DNA of 20,020 nucleotides from Thiomonas sp. (GCA_027443745.1 DAIAZB010000545.1:1-20020), one strand, 5' to 3'; shown: positions 7,265 through 20,020, counted from the first letter of the stretch. Notes: a model not told the origin generated them from the letters alone. Made by a program: numbers and translations.

Positions 7265-7857
7265 GATGAAATTCCCCCAGTTAATGGATTATCACTCTGC
7301 AGCACATGGCGCAGGTGGGTCAGGGCGCGCAAGTGATGGGTTTTCACACTGCCCTCGCTCACGTGCATGGCCTTTGCCGTATCGGCAATCGACAGGCCTT
7401 CCATCTCGCGCAACATGAACGCCTCGCGTTGGCGCGCGCTGAGTTTGCCGATGGCGTCGGCGATCCGTCCTGCAAGCTGCAGGTTGCCGAGTTGGTGATC
7501 AGGGCCCGGGCCTGGGTCGGCCAGGCTTTCCCAGGGTGCCGGTGCGCCTTCGTCCTCGTCGTCGCCGGCAAAGAAAAAATCGAACACTTTCTCGATTTTC
7601 TTGCGCCGGTGCCAGTCGGTGATGCGGTTGCGCAGAATGCTGTAGAACAGCGGCGCCCACTCCTCGGCAGGCTTGTCGCGGTAATTGCTCACCAGTTTGG
7701 CCAAACTGTCTTGCACCAGGTCGGCGGCCAAATGCGAATTGCCCGCGGTTTCCAGCAGCGCCAGACGCAGCGCGCGCGGACGTACCTCCAGACAAAAGCG
7801 GTCGAGAGCAGGATCCTGGCTCACGTCGTCAAGCGTAAGTGTGAATGCATGTGACAT
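7261..7857 (-). CDS. RNA polymerase sigma factor, ECF (sigma-70 family)
   Basis: A 198-residue two-domain sigma factor. Region 2 spans about 25-90, with DLVQDSLAKL near 46-55 and the -10-contacting FYSILRNRITDWHRRKK at 71-87. An unusually acidic linker follows (GDDEDEGAP, 98-106). Region 4 spans about 128-186, with a helix-turn-helix near 154-178 (LSIADTAKAMHVSEGSVKTH). No region 1.1 or 3 is present, which fits the ECF group. I chose ATG at 7857; extending upstream needs a TTG start. No Shine-Dalgarno sequence is visible before it. The membrane-protein gene overlaps its stop by four bases and the DUF3106 gene follows, forming a three-gene unit. The target promoters and inducing signal are unknown. 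Confidence 0.88.
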   Translation of the reverse strand: MSHAFTLTLDDVSQDPALDRFCLEVRPRALRLALLETAGNSHLAADLVQDSLAKLVSNYRDKPAEEWAPLFYSILRNRITDWHRRKKIEKVFDFFFAGDDEDEGAPAPWESLADPGPGPDHQLGNLQLAGRIADAIGKLSARQREAFMLREMEGLSIADTAKAMHVSEGSVKTHHLRALTHLRHVLQSDNPLTGGISS

Positions 7858-7965
7858 AGCATAGTGCGCGGTGGCGGCGGGCGATTCAACGCGGTTTCCT
7901 CGCTGCAACAACGCGAAACGGGCGGCTTTTCAGGACAGCATCAGCAAGTTTTTTTGTAACAGTTT

Positions 7966-7977
7966 TCCGGCGCCGGA
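7966..7977. repeat. 12-bp perfect palindrome in the sigma/dapC divergent spacer
   Basis: TCCGGCGCCGGA lies in the 178-base space between the divergent sigma-factor and dapC genes. A T-tract and TGTAAC lie just to its left. It has no loop, so it fits a protein-binding site better than an RNA hairpin. GC-only palindromes of this length can occur by chance in such DNA. Confidence 0.3.
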
Positions 7978-8005
7978 TCGAAACCCCTCGCTTGCCCGCC
8001 CTCCC

Positions 8006-8011
8006 TAGAAT
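8006..8011 (+). promoter_or_regulatory. Possible -10 element of the dapC promoter
   Basis: TAGAAT matches the sigma-70 -10 consensus at five of six positions and lies 24 bases before the dapC GTG, which would give a very short leader. No acceptable -35 hexamer is found 16-18 bases upstream. The assignment rests on the single hexamer. Confidence 0.3.
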
Positions 8012-8035
8012 GGGCATTCACTCTGACTTGCCGCC

Positions 8036-9223
8036 GTGAATCCCCTGCTCAGCCGACTTCAGCCCTATCCGTTCGAAAAACTGCGTGCCTTGACGGCGGG
8101 CGTGCGCCCCAACCCCGCCTACACAGCCATCAGTCTCGGTATCGGCGAGCCTCGGCATCCAACACCAGACCTCATCAAGCGCGCCCTGATCAATCACCTG
8201 GACGGTTTATCCCACTATCCGCCGACAGCCGGTAGTGTGGAATTGCGCCAGGTTTGCGCGGCCTGGGCCGGCCGGAGATACGGCGTGACGCTGGACGCGG
8301 TGACACAGGTGCTTCCGGTGAACGGTTCGCGTGAGGCGCTGTTTGCCTTGGCACAGGTCGTGGTGGATCCAACGCGGGCGCATGCCACGGTGGTCAGCCC
8401 CAACCCCTTCTATCAAATTTACGAGGGCGCGGCCCTGCTGGCCGGAGCACAATGCCATTTCGCCCCGGTCGACGCCGCGCGCAATTTCGCCGTGGACTGG
8501 GAGGCCGTGCCCGAGCACGTCTGGCAGCGCACCCAGTTGCTGTATGTCTGCTCTCCCGGCAACCCGACAGGGGCCGTGATGCCGCTTGCGGAGTGGGCGC
8601 GGTTGTTCGAGCTCTCCGACCGCCACGGCTTCGTCATCGCCAGCGACGAGTGCTACTCCGAGATCTGGTTCGGCGACGCGCCGCCGCTGGGCGGGCTGGA
8701 GGCGGCAGTGCAACTGGGTCGTGGCGATTTTCGGCGCCTCGTGATGTTCACCTCCCTATCCAAGCGCTCCAACGTGCCTGGGCTGCGCTCGGGTTTCGTC
8801 GCCGGCGATGCGGACGTTCTCAAGGCCTTTCTGCAATACCGCACCTACCACGGCAGCGCCATGGGGCCGGCGGTGCAGGCGGCCAGCATCGCCGCATGGA
8901 ACGACGAGGCGCATGTGCAGGCTAACCGATCCTTGTATCGCGACAAGTTCGCCCGTGTTTTACCCATCCTGCAATCAGCGCTGGATGTGCGCCAACCTGA
9001 CGCCGGTTTCTACCTGTGGGCCAAGACACCGAACGATGATGTCGCGTTCGCGAGCGGCTTGCTCGAAAACTACAATTGCATGGTTTTGCCCGGCAGTCTT
9101 CTGGCTCGCGAACAGGGCGGCCACAATCCAGGCCGAGGCCGCATCCGTCTAGCCCTGGTGGCCGAAGCCGACGCCTGCGTCGAAGCCGCCGAGCGGGTCG
9201 TCGCCCATGCACGCAGTCTTTGA
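8036..9223 (+). CDS. dapC: N-succinyldiaminopimelate aminotransferase
   Basis: A 395-residue PLP-dependent class I/II aminotransferase (fold type I). DapC moves an amino group from glutamate to N-succinyl-2-amino-6-oxopimelate, a step of the succinylase route to meso-diaminopimelate and lysine. The N-terminus MNPLLSRLQPYPFEKLRAL is typical of betaproteobacterial DapC. Core motifs follow: VSPNPFYQIYEG, CSPGNPTGAVM, ASDECYSEIWF and SLSKRSNVPGLRSGF, with K243 as the probable Schiff-base lysine and R251 nearby as a likely carboxylate ligand. The start is GTG at 8036 without a visible Shine-Dalgarno. dapD follows after 39 bases and dapE lies further along, which strongly supports the assignment over other class I aminotransferases. 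Confidence 0.93.
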   Translation: MNPLLSRLQPYPFEKLRALTAGVRPNPAYTAISLGIGEPRHPTPDLIKRALINHLDGLSHYPPTAGSVELRQVCAAWAGRRYGVTLDAVTQVLPVNGSREALFALAQVVVDPTRAHATVVSPNPFYQIYEGAALLAGAQCHFAPVDAARNFAVDWEAVPEHVWQRTQLLYVCSPGNPTGAVMPLAEWARLFELSDRHGFVIASDECYSEIWFGDAPPLGGLEAAVQLGRGDFRRLVMFTSLSKRSNVPGLRSGFVAGDADVLKAFLQYRTYHGSAMGPAVQAASIAAWNDEAHVQANRSLYRDKFARVLPILQSALDVRQPDAGFYLWAKTPNDDVAFASGLLENYNCMVLPGSLLAREQGGHNPGRGRIRLALVAEADACVEAAERVVAHARSL

Positions 9224-9262
9224 GTTTCAGTTCGACGCAGACCACCCCAAGCCCTCCACACC

Positions 9263-10084
9263 ATGACCACTCAACTCCAGACCGTTATTGACCAGGCATG
9301 GGACAACCGTGCCCAACTGAACCCAGCCACAGCTCCTGCAGAACTGCGCCAGACGGTCGAGCATGTGCTCGACGAACTGAACTCAGGGCGTCTGCGCGTT
9401 GCCCAGAAGGTGGAGGGTGAATGGGTGACGCATCAATGGTTGAAAAAGGCCGTGCTGTTGAGTTTTCGCCTCACCGACAACGCCATGATGCGGGCTGGCG
9501 ATCTGCATTTTTTCGACAAGGTGCAAACCAAGTTCAGCCGCCTGGGTGAAGAGGAGATGCGCGAAACCGGTGTGCGCGTGGTGCCGCCCGCCGTGGCGCG
9601 GCACGGCAGCTATCTGGCGCCCGGAGTGGTGCTGATGCCGTCTTACGTCAACATCGGTGCCTATGTGGATAGCGGCACCATGGTCGATACCTGGTCCACG
9701 GTCGGCTCATGTGCGCAAATCGGCAAGAACGTGCATTTGTCGGGCGGTGTCGGTATTGGCGGTGTGCTCGAACCGGTGCAGGCCAACCCCACCATCATCG
9801 GTGATAACTGTTTCATCGGCGCGCGCTCGGAAGTGGTGGAGGGTGTCGTCGTTGAAGACAACTGCGTCATCTCCATGGGTGTGTACATCGGCAAGTCCAC
9901 CAAGATCTACGACCGTGCCACCGGCGAAGTCAGTTACGGCCGCATTCCCGAAGGCTCGGTCGTGGTGTCGGGCAATCTGCCGAGCGCCGACGGCAAATAC
10001 AGCCTGTATTGCGCCGTCATCGTCAAGCGCGTGGATGCCCAGACTCGCGCCAAGACCGCCATCAACGAGTTGCTGCGCGACTGA
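9263..10084 (+). CDS. dapD: 2,3,4,5-tetrahydropyridine-2,6-dicarboxylate N-succinyltransferase
   Basis: A 273-residue enzyme, one residue shorter than E. coli DapD. It succinylates tetrahydrodipicolinate using succinyl-CoA, the committing step of the succinylase branch of diaminopimelate and lysine synthesis. An N-terminal helical domain (about 1-100, with [12 protein letters not shown]) precedes a left-handed beta-helix of hexapeptide repeats at about 105-240 ([47 protein letters not shown]). Such enzymes act as trimers in the cytoplasm. No strong ribosome binding site precedes the ATG. It sits between dapC and pilU in the same direction, so the genes are probably cotranscribed. Confidence 0.97.
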   Translation: MTTQLQTVIDQAWDNRAQLNPATAPAELRQTVEHVLDELNSGRLRVAQKVEGEWVTHQWLKKAVLLSFRLTDNAMMRAGDLHFFDKVQTKFSRLGEEEMRETGVRVVPPAVARHGSYLAPGVVLMPSYVNIGAYVDSGTMVDTWSTVGSCAQIGKNVHLSGGVGIGGVLEPVQANPTIIGDNCFIGARSEVVEGVVVEDNCVISMGVYIGKSTKIYDRATGEVSYGRIPEGSVVVSGNLPSADGKYSLYCAVIVKRVDAQTRAKTAINELLRD

Positions 10085-10137
10085 GTCGCAGGGCCAACCC
10101 GGTGTTGGCGCGCACGACCAACCTAGGGGAGAACGAC

Positions 10138-15362
<5,225 letters not shown>

Positions 15363-15376
15363 GGCAAGCGGTGCAT

Positions 15377-15425
15377 GCCGCAAACGTGGAGGCTCGATGC
15401 GTGCGCCGGTTGAAGCCGCAAACGT
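15377..15425. repeat. 11-bp direct repeat in the ABC-F/MATE convergent spacer
   Basis: GCCGCAAACGT occurs at 15377-15387 and again at 15415-15425, 38 bases apart. The copies fill most of the 62-base gap between the two convergent stop codons, and the last base of the second copy belongs to the MATE stop. I see no hairpin with a T-run here. The significance is unknown. Confidence 0.4.
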
Positions 15426-16774
15426 CACGACGGCTTGCGTGCCGTGCGCCACAACAGCCAGGCAAAGCTGCCTGCCGCCAAAGCCAGCCCGATCGTGTTC
15501 CCCATCCAGAAGCCGGCTGCGCCTTGCAATGCAAGCGGGCTGAACCCCAGGGTGTTGAACGCCAGGACATAGCCTCCGCCCAGACCCACCCCCCATAACG
15601 ACAGGGCATAGAGCGCGCTTGGCAGCACCGCGATGTGATAGGAGCGCAGTACGAAGGCGCTACACGCCTGTACCGCGTCGAACAACTGGTAGGCGGCAAT
15701 GAAAAGAAAGAGGTGATCAGCCACGGCCCGCACCGCCTCATCCCGCGTGTACCAGGCGACGATGCTCGCACGCCCGAACCAGACCACGGCCCCCAGGCTC
15801 ATCGACAGCAGGGCCGCCAGCCCCACGCCACCCCAGGCCGCGCGCCGCGCCGCAGCCCCATGTCCGGCCCCGAGTTGCTGTGCCACCAGGGAGCCGGCGG
15901 CGATGGAGACCGACAGCGGCAACATGTACAGCACGGTGGCGAAGTTGGCCGCAATCTGATGCCCCGCCAGTTCGGTGTCACCCATGCGCGCAATGAACAG
16001 TGCCATGAACGTGAAGGCCGAAACTTCCACCAGCAGGCTCAGACCGATCGGGCCACCCAGGCGCAATAGCGGACCCTGTTGCGTCCAGGAGGGCCATTCC
16101 CAATGTCGTAAGGCCTCGAACGGCCGCAATGCGCGGCTGTGGCGATGTTGCAGTAGCGCAATCCCCAGCAGCGCCCATTGGGTGATGACGGTCGCCAAGG
16201 CGCAACCACTTGCGCCGAGCGAGGGGAGGGCGTGCAGCCCCAAGCTGGCGGGTACGAGGAAGATGGTGTTGAGCGCCAGTTTCAGCAGCAGTCCTCCGAG
16301 TTGCAGCAGGGTGACGAGCATGGGCCGGGAAATCGCCTGGCTGAGGGCGGTGTGGATGCGAAACATCAAGGCTGCGGGCAGGCCAAGTGCCAGGATTTGC
16401 AGATAGCGATCGACTTCGGGATCATGCGACTGCCCTGTCAACGATAGCAGCGGGCCTGGCCACAACAGCACCACCATGCCCACGAGGCACAGTCCGGCAG
16501 CCAGCCACAGTCCCTGACGAAAGGCTGAACCGACCTGCCGCGGCGATCCCGCGCCATACGCTCGGCCCAGCGCCGGCAGCAAAGCCTGGGTGACACCGGC
16601 AAGCGCGACATACAGGGTGATGTAGATGGCTTGCCCGAGCGACAAGGTCGCCACATTGGCGGTGTTGGCATACCGGCCGAGCATGACCGTATCGGCCACG
16701 CCGAAACCGATGATGGCGAGCTGACCCATCAGCACGCCCGCTGTCAGGTGCAGCAGTGGCACGACCGCCTTCAT
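15425..16774 (-). CDS. MATE family (NorM/DinF-type) multidrug or metabolite exporter
   Basis: A 449-residue inner-membrane protein with about twelve hydrophobic helices in two related halves, the normal MATE size. The start of helix 1 (GVLMGQLAIIGFGVADTVMLGRY) and the region LGQAIYITLYVALAGVTQALLPALGRAYG carry the usual features of the NorM-like branch. The second half opens with RLGGPIGLSLLVEVSAFTFMALFIARMG. MATE proteins export cationic drugs or metabolites in exchange for H+ or Na+; the substrate here cannot be read from sequence. ATG at 16774 overlaps the stop of the upstream GT-C-like gene (ATGA), so the two are very likely cotranslated. It converges on the ABC-F gene with a 62-base gap. 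Confidence 0.92.
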   Translation of the reverse strand: MKAVVPLLHLTAGVLMGQLAIIGFGVADTVMLGRYANTANVATLSLGQAIYITLYVALAGVTQALLPALGRAYGAGSPRQVGSAFRQGLWLAAGLCLVGMVVLLWPGPLLSLTGQSHDPEVDRYLQILALGLPAALMFRIHTALSQAISRPMLVTLLQLGGLLLKLALNTIFLVPASLGLHALPSLGASGCALATVITQWALLGIALLQHRHSRALRPFEALRHWEWPSWTQQGPLLRLGGPIGLSLLVEVSAFTFMALFIARMGDTELAGHQIAANFATVLYMLPLSVSIAAGSLVAQQLGAGHGAAARRAAWGGVGLAALLSMSLGAVVWFGRASIVAWYTRDEAVRAVADHLFLFIAAYQLFDAVQACSAFVLRSYHIAVLPSALYALSLWGVGLGGGYVLAFNTLGFSPLALQGAAGFWMGNTIGLALAAGSFAWLLWRTARKPS

Positions 16775-18600
16775 CTGGCGTTCGATCGGCGGCGGTACAG
16801 GCGCAAGTGCTCGTCAGGTTCACCAGGGCGGTGCCCACTCCACACCAGCACACCCTGTTCGGCTCGTCGCAGTGTTTGCTGCTCAACCTGCGCGCTGATC
16901 GCTGTGGGGGATGTGTCCGAGACTGGACTATTGTGCATGGGCGGTGCAATGAGGACGTAGGCACAGCGACCACCGCGCGAACCGGGAACGAGGGGTGCGT
17001 GGCTGAAATAGCCCATCAACGCTTGCTGCGGCAAACTCAACCCGAGGGTTTGCACACAAGATGCAGGCAAGTCCGGCTGGTGTTCGGCGTGTAACCGGCT
17101 TGCCAGTTGTTGGCCGAGCTGGCGGTAGGTGCTGGCGTAGTTCAGCACCGGCAGCCAAAGCAATCCCACCAAGACCCACACCAGAGTCACGCCACCGGCG
17201 GACAGCACCATGCCTTTCCAAAGCGGATGGCGGTGCCGCCCGGCACGCCACGCCACCACAGCAGCCCAGCCCGTCGTCGCGAAGAGGGCCAACAGGGCGG
17301 GAAACCAGGAAAAACGGGCGATGAAGCCTGGTGCAAGGCGGGCGATATTGGCAGCCGGCTTGGCGGGAAATCCAGTGAGCATGGCCAGCCACAAGACCCA
17401 GACCACCAGGGCGAGCAGGCTGAAAAACATGAGCGAGAACCAGTCCAGCGCGGCCATGCTGCCACGACGCATCACTGGAAGCGCAAGAGACGCCAGCATT
17501 GCCGCCGGGGGCAGAACCAGCACCAGCGTTGCCGCATTGCCGGGGGCCAGCAACGCCGCCAGCGTGGCCAGAACCAGCAGTGCAAGTGGTGCGAGCACAT
17601 GCCATTCCCCGAGCGATTCGCGCCAACGCCACACCGCCCACGCAGCCAGCGGCCACGCCGGCCAGACGAACCACGCGAAGGTGCCGAGAAAATGTTGAAA
17701 AGCTGCCACGCCGGGCCAACGCGCCACGGCTTGTCCATGTAACAACGCCAGAACACCGAACGAGAAAATCGCACTGCAGGCCAGCGCAATGCTGGGGATG
17801 GACCACTGTCTGCAGCCACGTCCAGGTGCTCGCTGCGCAGTGACTGCAACGGGGTTGCGATGAATCGCCAGGTCGACCTGGCGTGATGCCAGCTTCAACA
17901 TGAGCACGGTGATGGTCAGCGTCGTGAGCAGGGCAAGCCAGGGCGCCCCGCTTGCCGCTAGCGAGAGCAAGCCGAGGAGCAGTGCCACCGAAGCCCAAAC
18001 CACCCGAGTGGGCAAGAGTGAAAGACCCAACACCACCGCGGTGAAGCCAGTGAGCTGCACCAGTTCGGGAATGGTTTCGTGTCCCCGGGCCAGAAGGCCC
18101 AGGCAGGCCACGAGGCTGAGTAAGGCACCGTCCGCCATGGCGCGGGCATAACCGCTTCTGGAAATGGACGCCGCAAAGGCTGGCTGGACCGGCTGGGCCG
18201 CTTCGCGCTGCGCGAAATGGTAGGCGGCGTACCAGGTTTGCACCAGAACGAGGCCGAGAAGGATCATGAAAGGCAGTCTGCTGGAAGCAATGGTGCCGAT
18301 CCATGATCCGAGGCCGCGAATACTGGCTGCCCCCAGCCAGTACGGGAGCCAGCCGCCGCCGACTGGCTGGCCATACAGACTGGGCACCAACCAACTCGAT
18401 TGGCCCTGGGCGATTTGCCACATCACGCCAAAGCTCAGGCCGTCACCTTTCCAGGGATCGCGCCCGATGAAACCCGGCAGCACATAGGCCACGCACAACA
18501 GCCACAGTGGCCAGCGCGGCAGTCTGGCGACGGCTTCGGCCGAGACCACGGGACGCGCCGGCGACTTCCCCTGGCCTGGAGTGGTGTTGGGGAAGCTCAT
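16771..18600 (-). CDS. Polytopic membrane protein, GT-C (ArnT/PMT-like) glycosyltransferase fold, altered motifs
   Basis: A 609-residue protein with a short cytoplasmic N-terminus, about eleven to thirteen hydrophobic helices (from residue 29 to about 490) and a C-terminal periplasmic domain. The first loop reads GRDPWKGDGLSFG (46-58), and GQPVGGGWLPYW follows at 77-88. These match the positions where ArnT/PMT-like glycosyltransferases carry an acidic pair (as in DPWKADEPYSFG) and an EKPPLYYW-like motif, but here D53 is followed by Gly and the EKPP part is lost. ARGHETIPEL (171-180) is also ArnT-like. The C-terminal domain has two cysteines (C515, C546) that could form a disulfide, and it ends with VWSGHRPGEPDEHLRLYRRR. 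Enzyme activity is therefore uncertain. The MATE gene overlaps its stop. Confidence 0.7.
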   Translation of the reverse strand: MSFPNTTPGQGKSPARPVVSAEAVARLPRWPLWLLCVAYVLPGFIGRDPWKGDGLSFGVMWQIAQGQSSWLVPSLYGQPVGGGWLPYWLGAASIRGLGSWIGTIASSRLPFMILLGLVLVQTWYAAYHFAQREAAQPVQPAFAASISRSGYARAMADGALLSLVACLGLLARGHETIPELVQLTGFTAVVLGLSLLPTRVVWASVALLLGLLSLAASGAPWLALLTTLTITVLMLKLASRQVDLAIHRNPVAVTAQRAPGRGCRQWSIPSIALACSAIFSFGVLALLHGQAVARWPGVAAFQHFLGTFAWFVWPAWPLAAWAVWRWRESLGEWHVLAPLALLVLATLAALLAPGNAATLVLVLPPAAMLASLALPVMRRGSMAALDWFSLMFFSLLALVVWVLWLAMLTGFPAKPAANIARLAPGFIARFSWFPALLALFATTGWAAVVAWRAGRHRHPLWKGMVLSAGGVTLVWVLVGLLWLPVLNYASTYRQLGQQLASRLHAEHQPDLPASCVQTLGLSLPQQALMGYFSHAPLVPGSRGGRCAYVLIAPPMHNSPVSDTSPTAISAQVEQQTLRRAEQGVLVWSGHRPGEPDEHLRLYRRRSNAR

Positions 18601-18641
18601 GATCCTGGCCAGGAAAGGCGTTCTGGACGATGGTGGTCAAC

Positions 18642-18668
18642 AAAAACGGGCAGCCAGGCCGCCCGTTT
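18642..18668 (-). terminator. Intrinsic terminator of rpmE2
   Basis: On the minus strand, AAACGGGC and GCCCGTTT pair as an 8-bp stem around a 9-base loop (GGCCTGGCT). Two further T residues continue from the right arm, giving a run of five. It lies 51 bases past the rpmE2 stop and 41 before the start of the GT-C-like gene. The stem and T-run make this the best intrinsic terminator in the window, and it separates rpmE2 from the downstream pair. Confidence 0.85.
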
Positions 18669-18719
18669 CATGAATGCGCAACGCGTCGCCACGCGACCCG
18701 TCAGCAGCGTGTCGACGAT

Positions 18720-18986
18720 TTACTTTTTCGCGACGGCTGCAGCGCGCGCGAATTTTTGGCGGAACTTATCGACGCGGCCACCCAGGGCGTCCACGCTCTT
18801 TTGTGTGCCGGTGTAGAAAGGGTGCGATTCGGATGAGGTGTCGAGCTTGAACAGGGGCAACTCACGGCCGTCATCCATCTTCACCGTTTCGCGAGTTTGC
18901 GCGGTGGAAGGGATGACGAACTTGCTGCCGTTCGATAGGTCGACAAAGCAAACGTCACGGTATGCGGGATGGATTCCAGGTTTCAT
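18720..18986 (-). CDS. rpmE2: 50S ribosomal protein bL31, type B (zinc-independent)
   Basis: An 88-residue protein matching the type B form of bL31 (E. coli YkgM has 87). It starts [20 protein letters not shown] and carries [28 protein letters not shown]. The only cysteine is C13, so the CxxC zinc site of type A L31 is absent. L31 sits at the central protuberance and contributes to a bridge between the ribosomal subunits. In several bacteria the type B copy replaces the zinc form when zinc is scarce under Zur control; I see no obvious Zur site here, and in many betaproteobacteria this form is the ordinary one. Promoter and terminator candidates bracket it as a single-gene unit downstream of rho. 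Confidence 0.95.
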   Translation of the reverse strand: MKPGIHPAYRDVCFVDLSNGSKFVIPSTAQTRETVKMDDGRELPLFKLDTSSESHPFYTGTQKSVDALGGRVDKFRQKFARAAAVAKK

Positions 18987-19067
18987 GGGAGGGTTCCGAA
19001 AATGAGGTCAGCCGCAGCGCAGACAGCCGGTGTGGACGCATGCCCGCTGTACTTAACCGAATAGGTG

Positions 19068-19096
19068 ATTATTTCATGAATTCGGTTTCATGCCAA
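19068..19096 (-). promoter_or_regulatory. Sigma-70-like promoter of rpmE2
   Basis: Reading the minus strand, TTGGCA (19096-19091; five of six matches to the -35 consensus) is followed after exactly 17 bases by AATAAT (19073-19068; five of six matches to -10). Transcription would begin near 19061 and give a leader of about 75 bases before the rpmE2 ATG. The -35 hexamer lies inside the inverted repeat at 19083-19135. Confidence 0.6.
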
Positions 19097-19135
19097 AGCC
19101 GATGCTTGCCGCAGACACGAGTCGGCTTGAAACCG
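19083..19135. repeat. Nested inverted repeat between rho and rpmE2
   Basis: Outer arms CGGTTTCA (19083-19090) and TGAAACCG (19128-19135) are perfect complements. Inner arms AAGCCGA (19096-19102) and TCGGCTT (19122-19128) are also perfect and share one base with the outer right arm. The central loop is 19 bases, and five bases (TGCCA) bulge on one side. It begins 12 bases past the rho stop. No T-run follows on the minus strand, so it is not a classical terminator. It could form the 3' end structure of rho mRNA or bind a regulator over the rpmE2 -35. Confidence 0.55.
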
Positions 19136-19147
19136 GCGGGGAAAACT

Positions 19148-20020
19148 TCAGCCGCCCCGGCGCATCATGTCGAAGAACTCGGCGTTGTTCTTGGTCTGCT
19201 TCATCTTTTCGAGCAGGAATTCCATTGCCTCGATTTCATCCATGGGATAGAGCAGCTTGCGCAGGATCCAGGCCTTTTGCAGGATGTCCGACTTCAGCAG
19301 CAGTTCTTCCCGGCGCGTCCCCGAACGGTTGAGCAGGATGGCGGGGTAGACCCGTTTCTCGGCCAGGCGGCGCTCGAGGTGGATTTCCATATTGCCGGTG
19401 CCCTTGAACTCCTCGTAGATCACCTCGTCCATACGGCTGCCGGTGTCGGTCAGCGCGGTGCCGATGATGGTCAGCGAGCCGCCCTCCTCGATGTTGCGCG
19501 CGGCGCCGAAGAAGCGTTTCGGCCGTTGCAACGCGTTGGCGTCGACGCCACCGGTGAGCACCTTGCCCGAGGCCGGGACCACGGTGTTGTAGGCCCGCGC
19601 CAATCGAGTGATGGAGTCCAGCAGGATGACCACATCCTTTTTCAGTTCCACCAGGCGCTTGGCCTTCTCGATCACCATCTCGGCTACTTGGACGTGGCGC
19701 AGCGCAGGTTCGTCGAAGGTGGAACTGATGACCTCGCCCTTGACCGAACGCTGCATTTCGGTCACCTCTTCGGGGCGCTCGTCGATCAGCAACACGATGA
19801 GCACGGCTTCGGGATGGTTGGCGGTGATGGCGTGGGCGATGGATTGCAGCATCACGGTCTTGCCGCTCTTGGGCGGGGCGACCAGAAGTCCGCGCTGGCC
19901 TTTGCCGATGGGGGCGATGATGTCGATGACGCGGCCGATGATGTTCTCCTCGGCCTTGATGTCGCGTTCGAGCTTGAGGTGTTCCGTCGGGAACAGCGGC
20001 GTCAAGTTCTCGAACATGAT
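19148..20020 (-). CDS. rho: Transcription termination factor Rho, 5' end outside the window
   Basis: The C-terminal 290 residues of Rho, the hexameric RNA helicase that ends transcription. The reading frame is open to the right edge, where the codon before MFENLTPLF encodes isoleucine, so this Met is internal. By comparison with E. coli Rho, about 130 N-terminal residues (helical and OB-fold RNA-binding domain) are missing. Counting from that Met, the P-loop APPKSGKT is at 47-54. [14 protein letters not shown], the Walker B region [16 protein letters not shown], the Q-loop region [27 protein letters not shown] (secondary RNA-binding site) and the arginine-finger region [22 protein letters not shown] all appear intact. 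It ends DMMRRGG. Confidence 0.98.
   Translation of the reverse strand: MMFENLTPLFPTEHLKLERDIKAEENIIGRVIDIIAPIGKGQRGLLVAPPKSGKTVMLQSIAHAITANHPEAVLIVLLIDERPEEVTEMQRSVKGEVISSTFDEPALRHVQVAEMVIEKAKRLVELKKDVVILLDSITRLARAYNTVVPASGKVLTGGVDANALQRPKRFFGAARNIEEGGSLTIIGTALTDTGSRMDEVIYEEFKGTGNMEIHLERRLAEKRVYPAILLNRSGTRREELLLKSDILQKAWILRKLLYPMDEIEAMEFLLEKMKQTKNNAEFFDMMRRGG

Noticed and set aside
19148..20017. A complete short Rho-like protein starting at ATG 20017
   Set aside because: The frame stays open to the window edge, and this Met matches an internal position of Rho about 130 residues in. It is a truncated view of a full-length gene.

Overview
The window is GC-rich, densely packed chromosomal DNA from a betaproteobacterium. 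Three features point to the order Burkholderiales: the gene order dapC-dapD-pilU-dapE-prmB, the neighbourhood rho-rpmE2-membrane glycosyltransferase-like protein-MATE, and the cassette of sigma factor, small membrane protein and DUF3106 protein. A Thiomonas-like genus is possible but only a guess. I see no insertion sequence, prophage, CRISPR array, tRNA or rRNA. This is core genome, and I did not find a convincing undescribed multi-gene system.

Layout. Positions 1-604 hold a MarC/YhgN-type membrane protein on the plus strand. Positions 716-4153 form a leftward block: nfeD, a QmcA-like SPFH protein, a DUF455 ferritin-like protein whose GTG start overlaps the SPFH stop, and an EamA-type metabolite exporter. 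A large PLP-dependent Orn/Lys/Arg decarboxylase (4248-6509) is transcribed divergently from nfeD. It meets a second leftward cassette (7857 to 6547) tail to tail: an ECF-like sigma factor, a single-pass membrane protein that is probably its regulator, and a small secreted DUF3106 protein.

Positions 8036-15362 are a rightward run. dapC, dapD and dapE are three of the last enzymes of the succinylase route to diaminopimelate and lysine. The retraction ATPase gene pilU sits between dapD and dapE. prmB (glutamine methylation of ribosomal protein uL3) and an ABC-F ATPase of the YheS type follow with four-base start/stop overlaps. Cell-wall precursor supply, type IV pilus function and translation are therefore linked in one transcription direction.

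Positions 15425-20020 read leftward. The gene for transcription terminator Rho enters from the right edge without its first ~130 codons. It is followed by zinc-independent ribosomal protein L31 (rpmE2), with a recognisable promoter and a strong intrinsic terminator. Next come a 609-residue GT-C-like membrane protein with altered catalytic motifs and a MATE exporter, joined by an ATGA overlap.

The points most worth a second look are the unusual GT-C-like protein paired with a MATE transporter, the sigma/membrane-regulator/DUF3106 cassette, the coupling of a di-iron ferritin-like protein to an SPFH/NfeD pair, and two RNA or DNA secondary structures in intergenic spaces.
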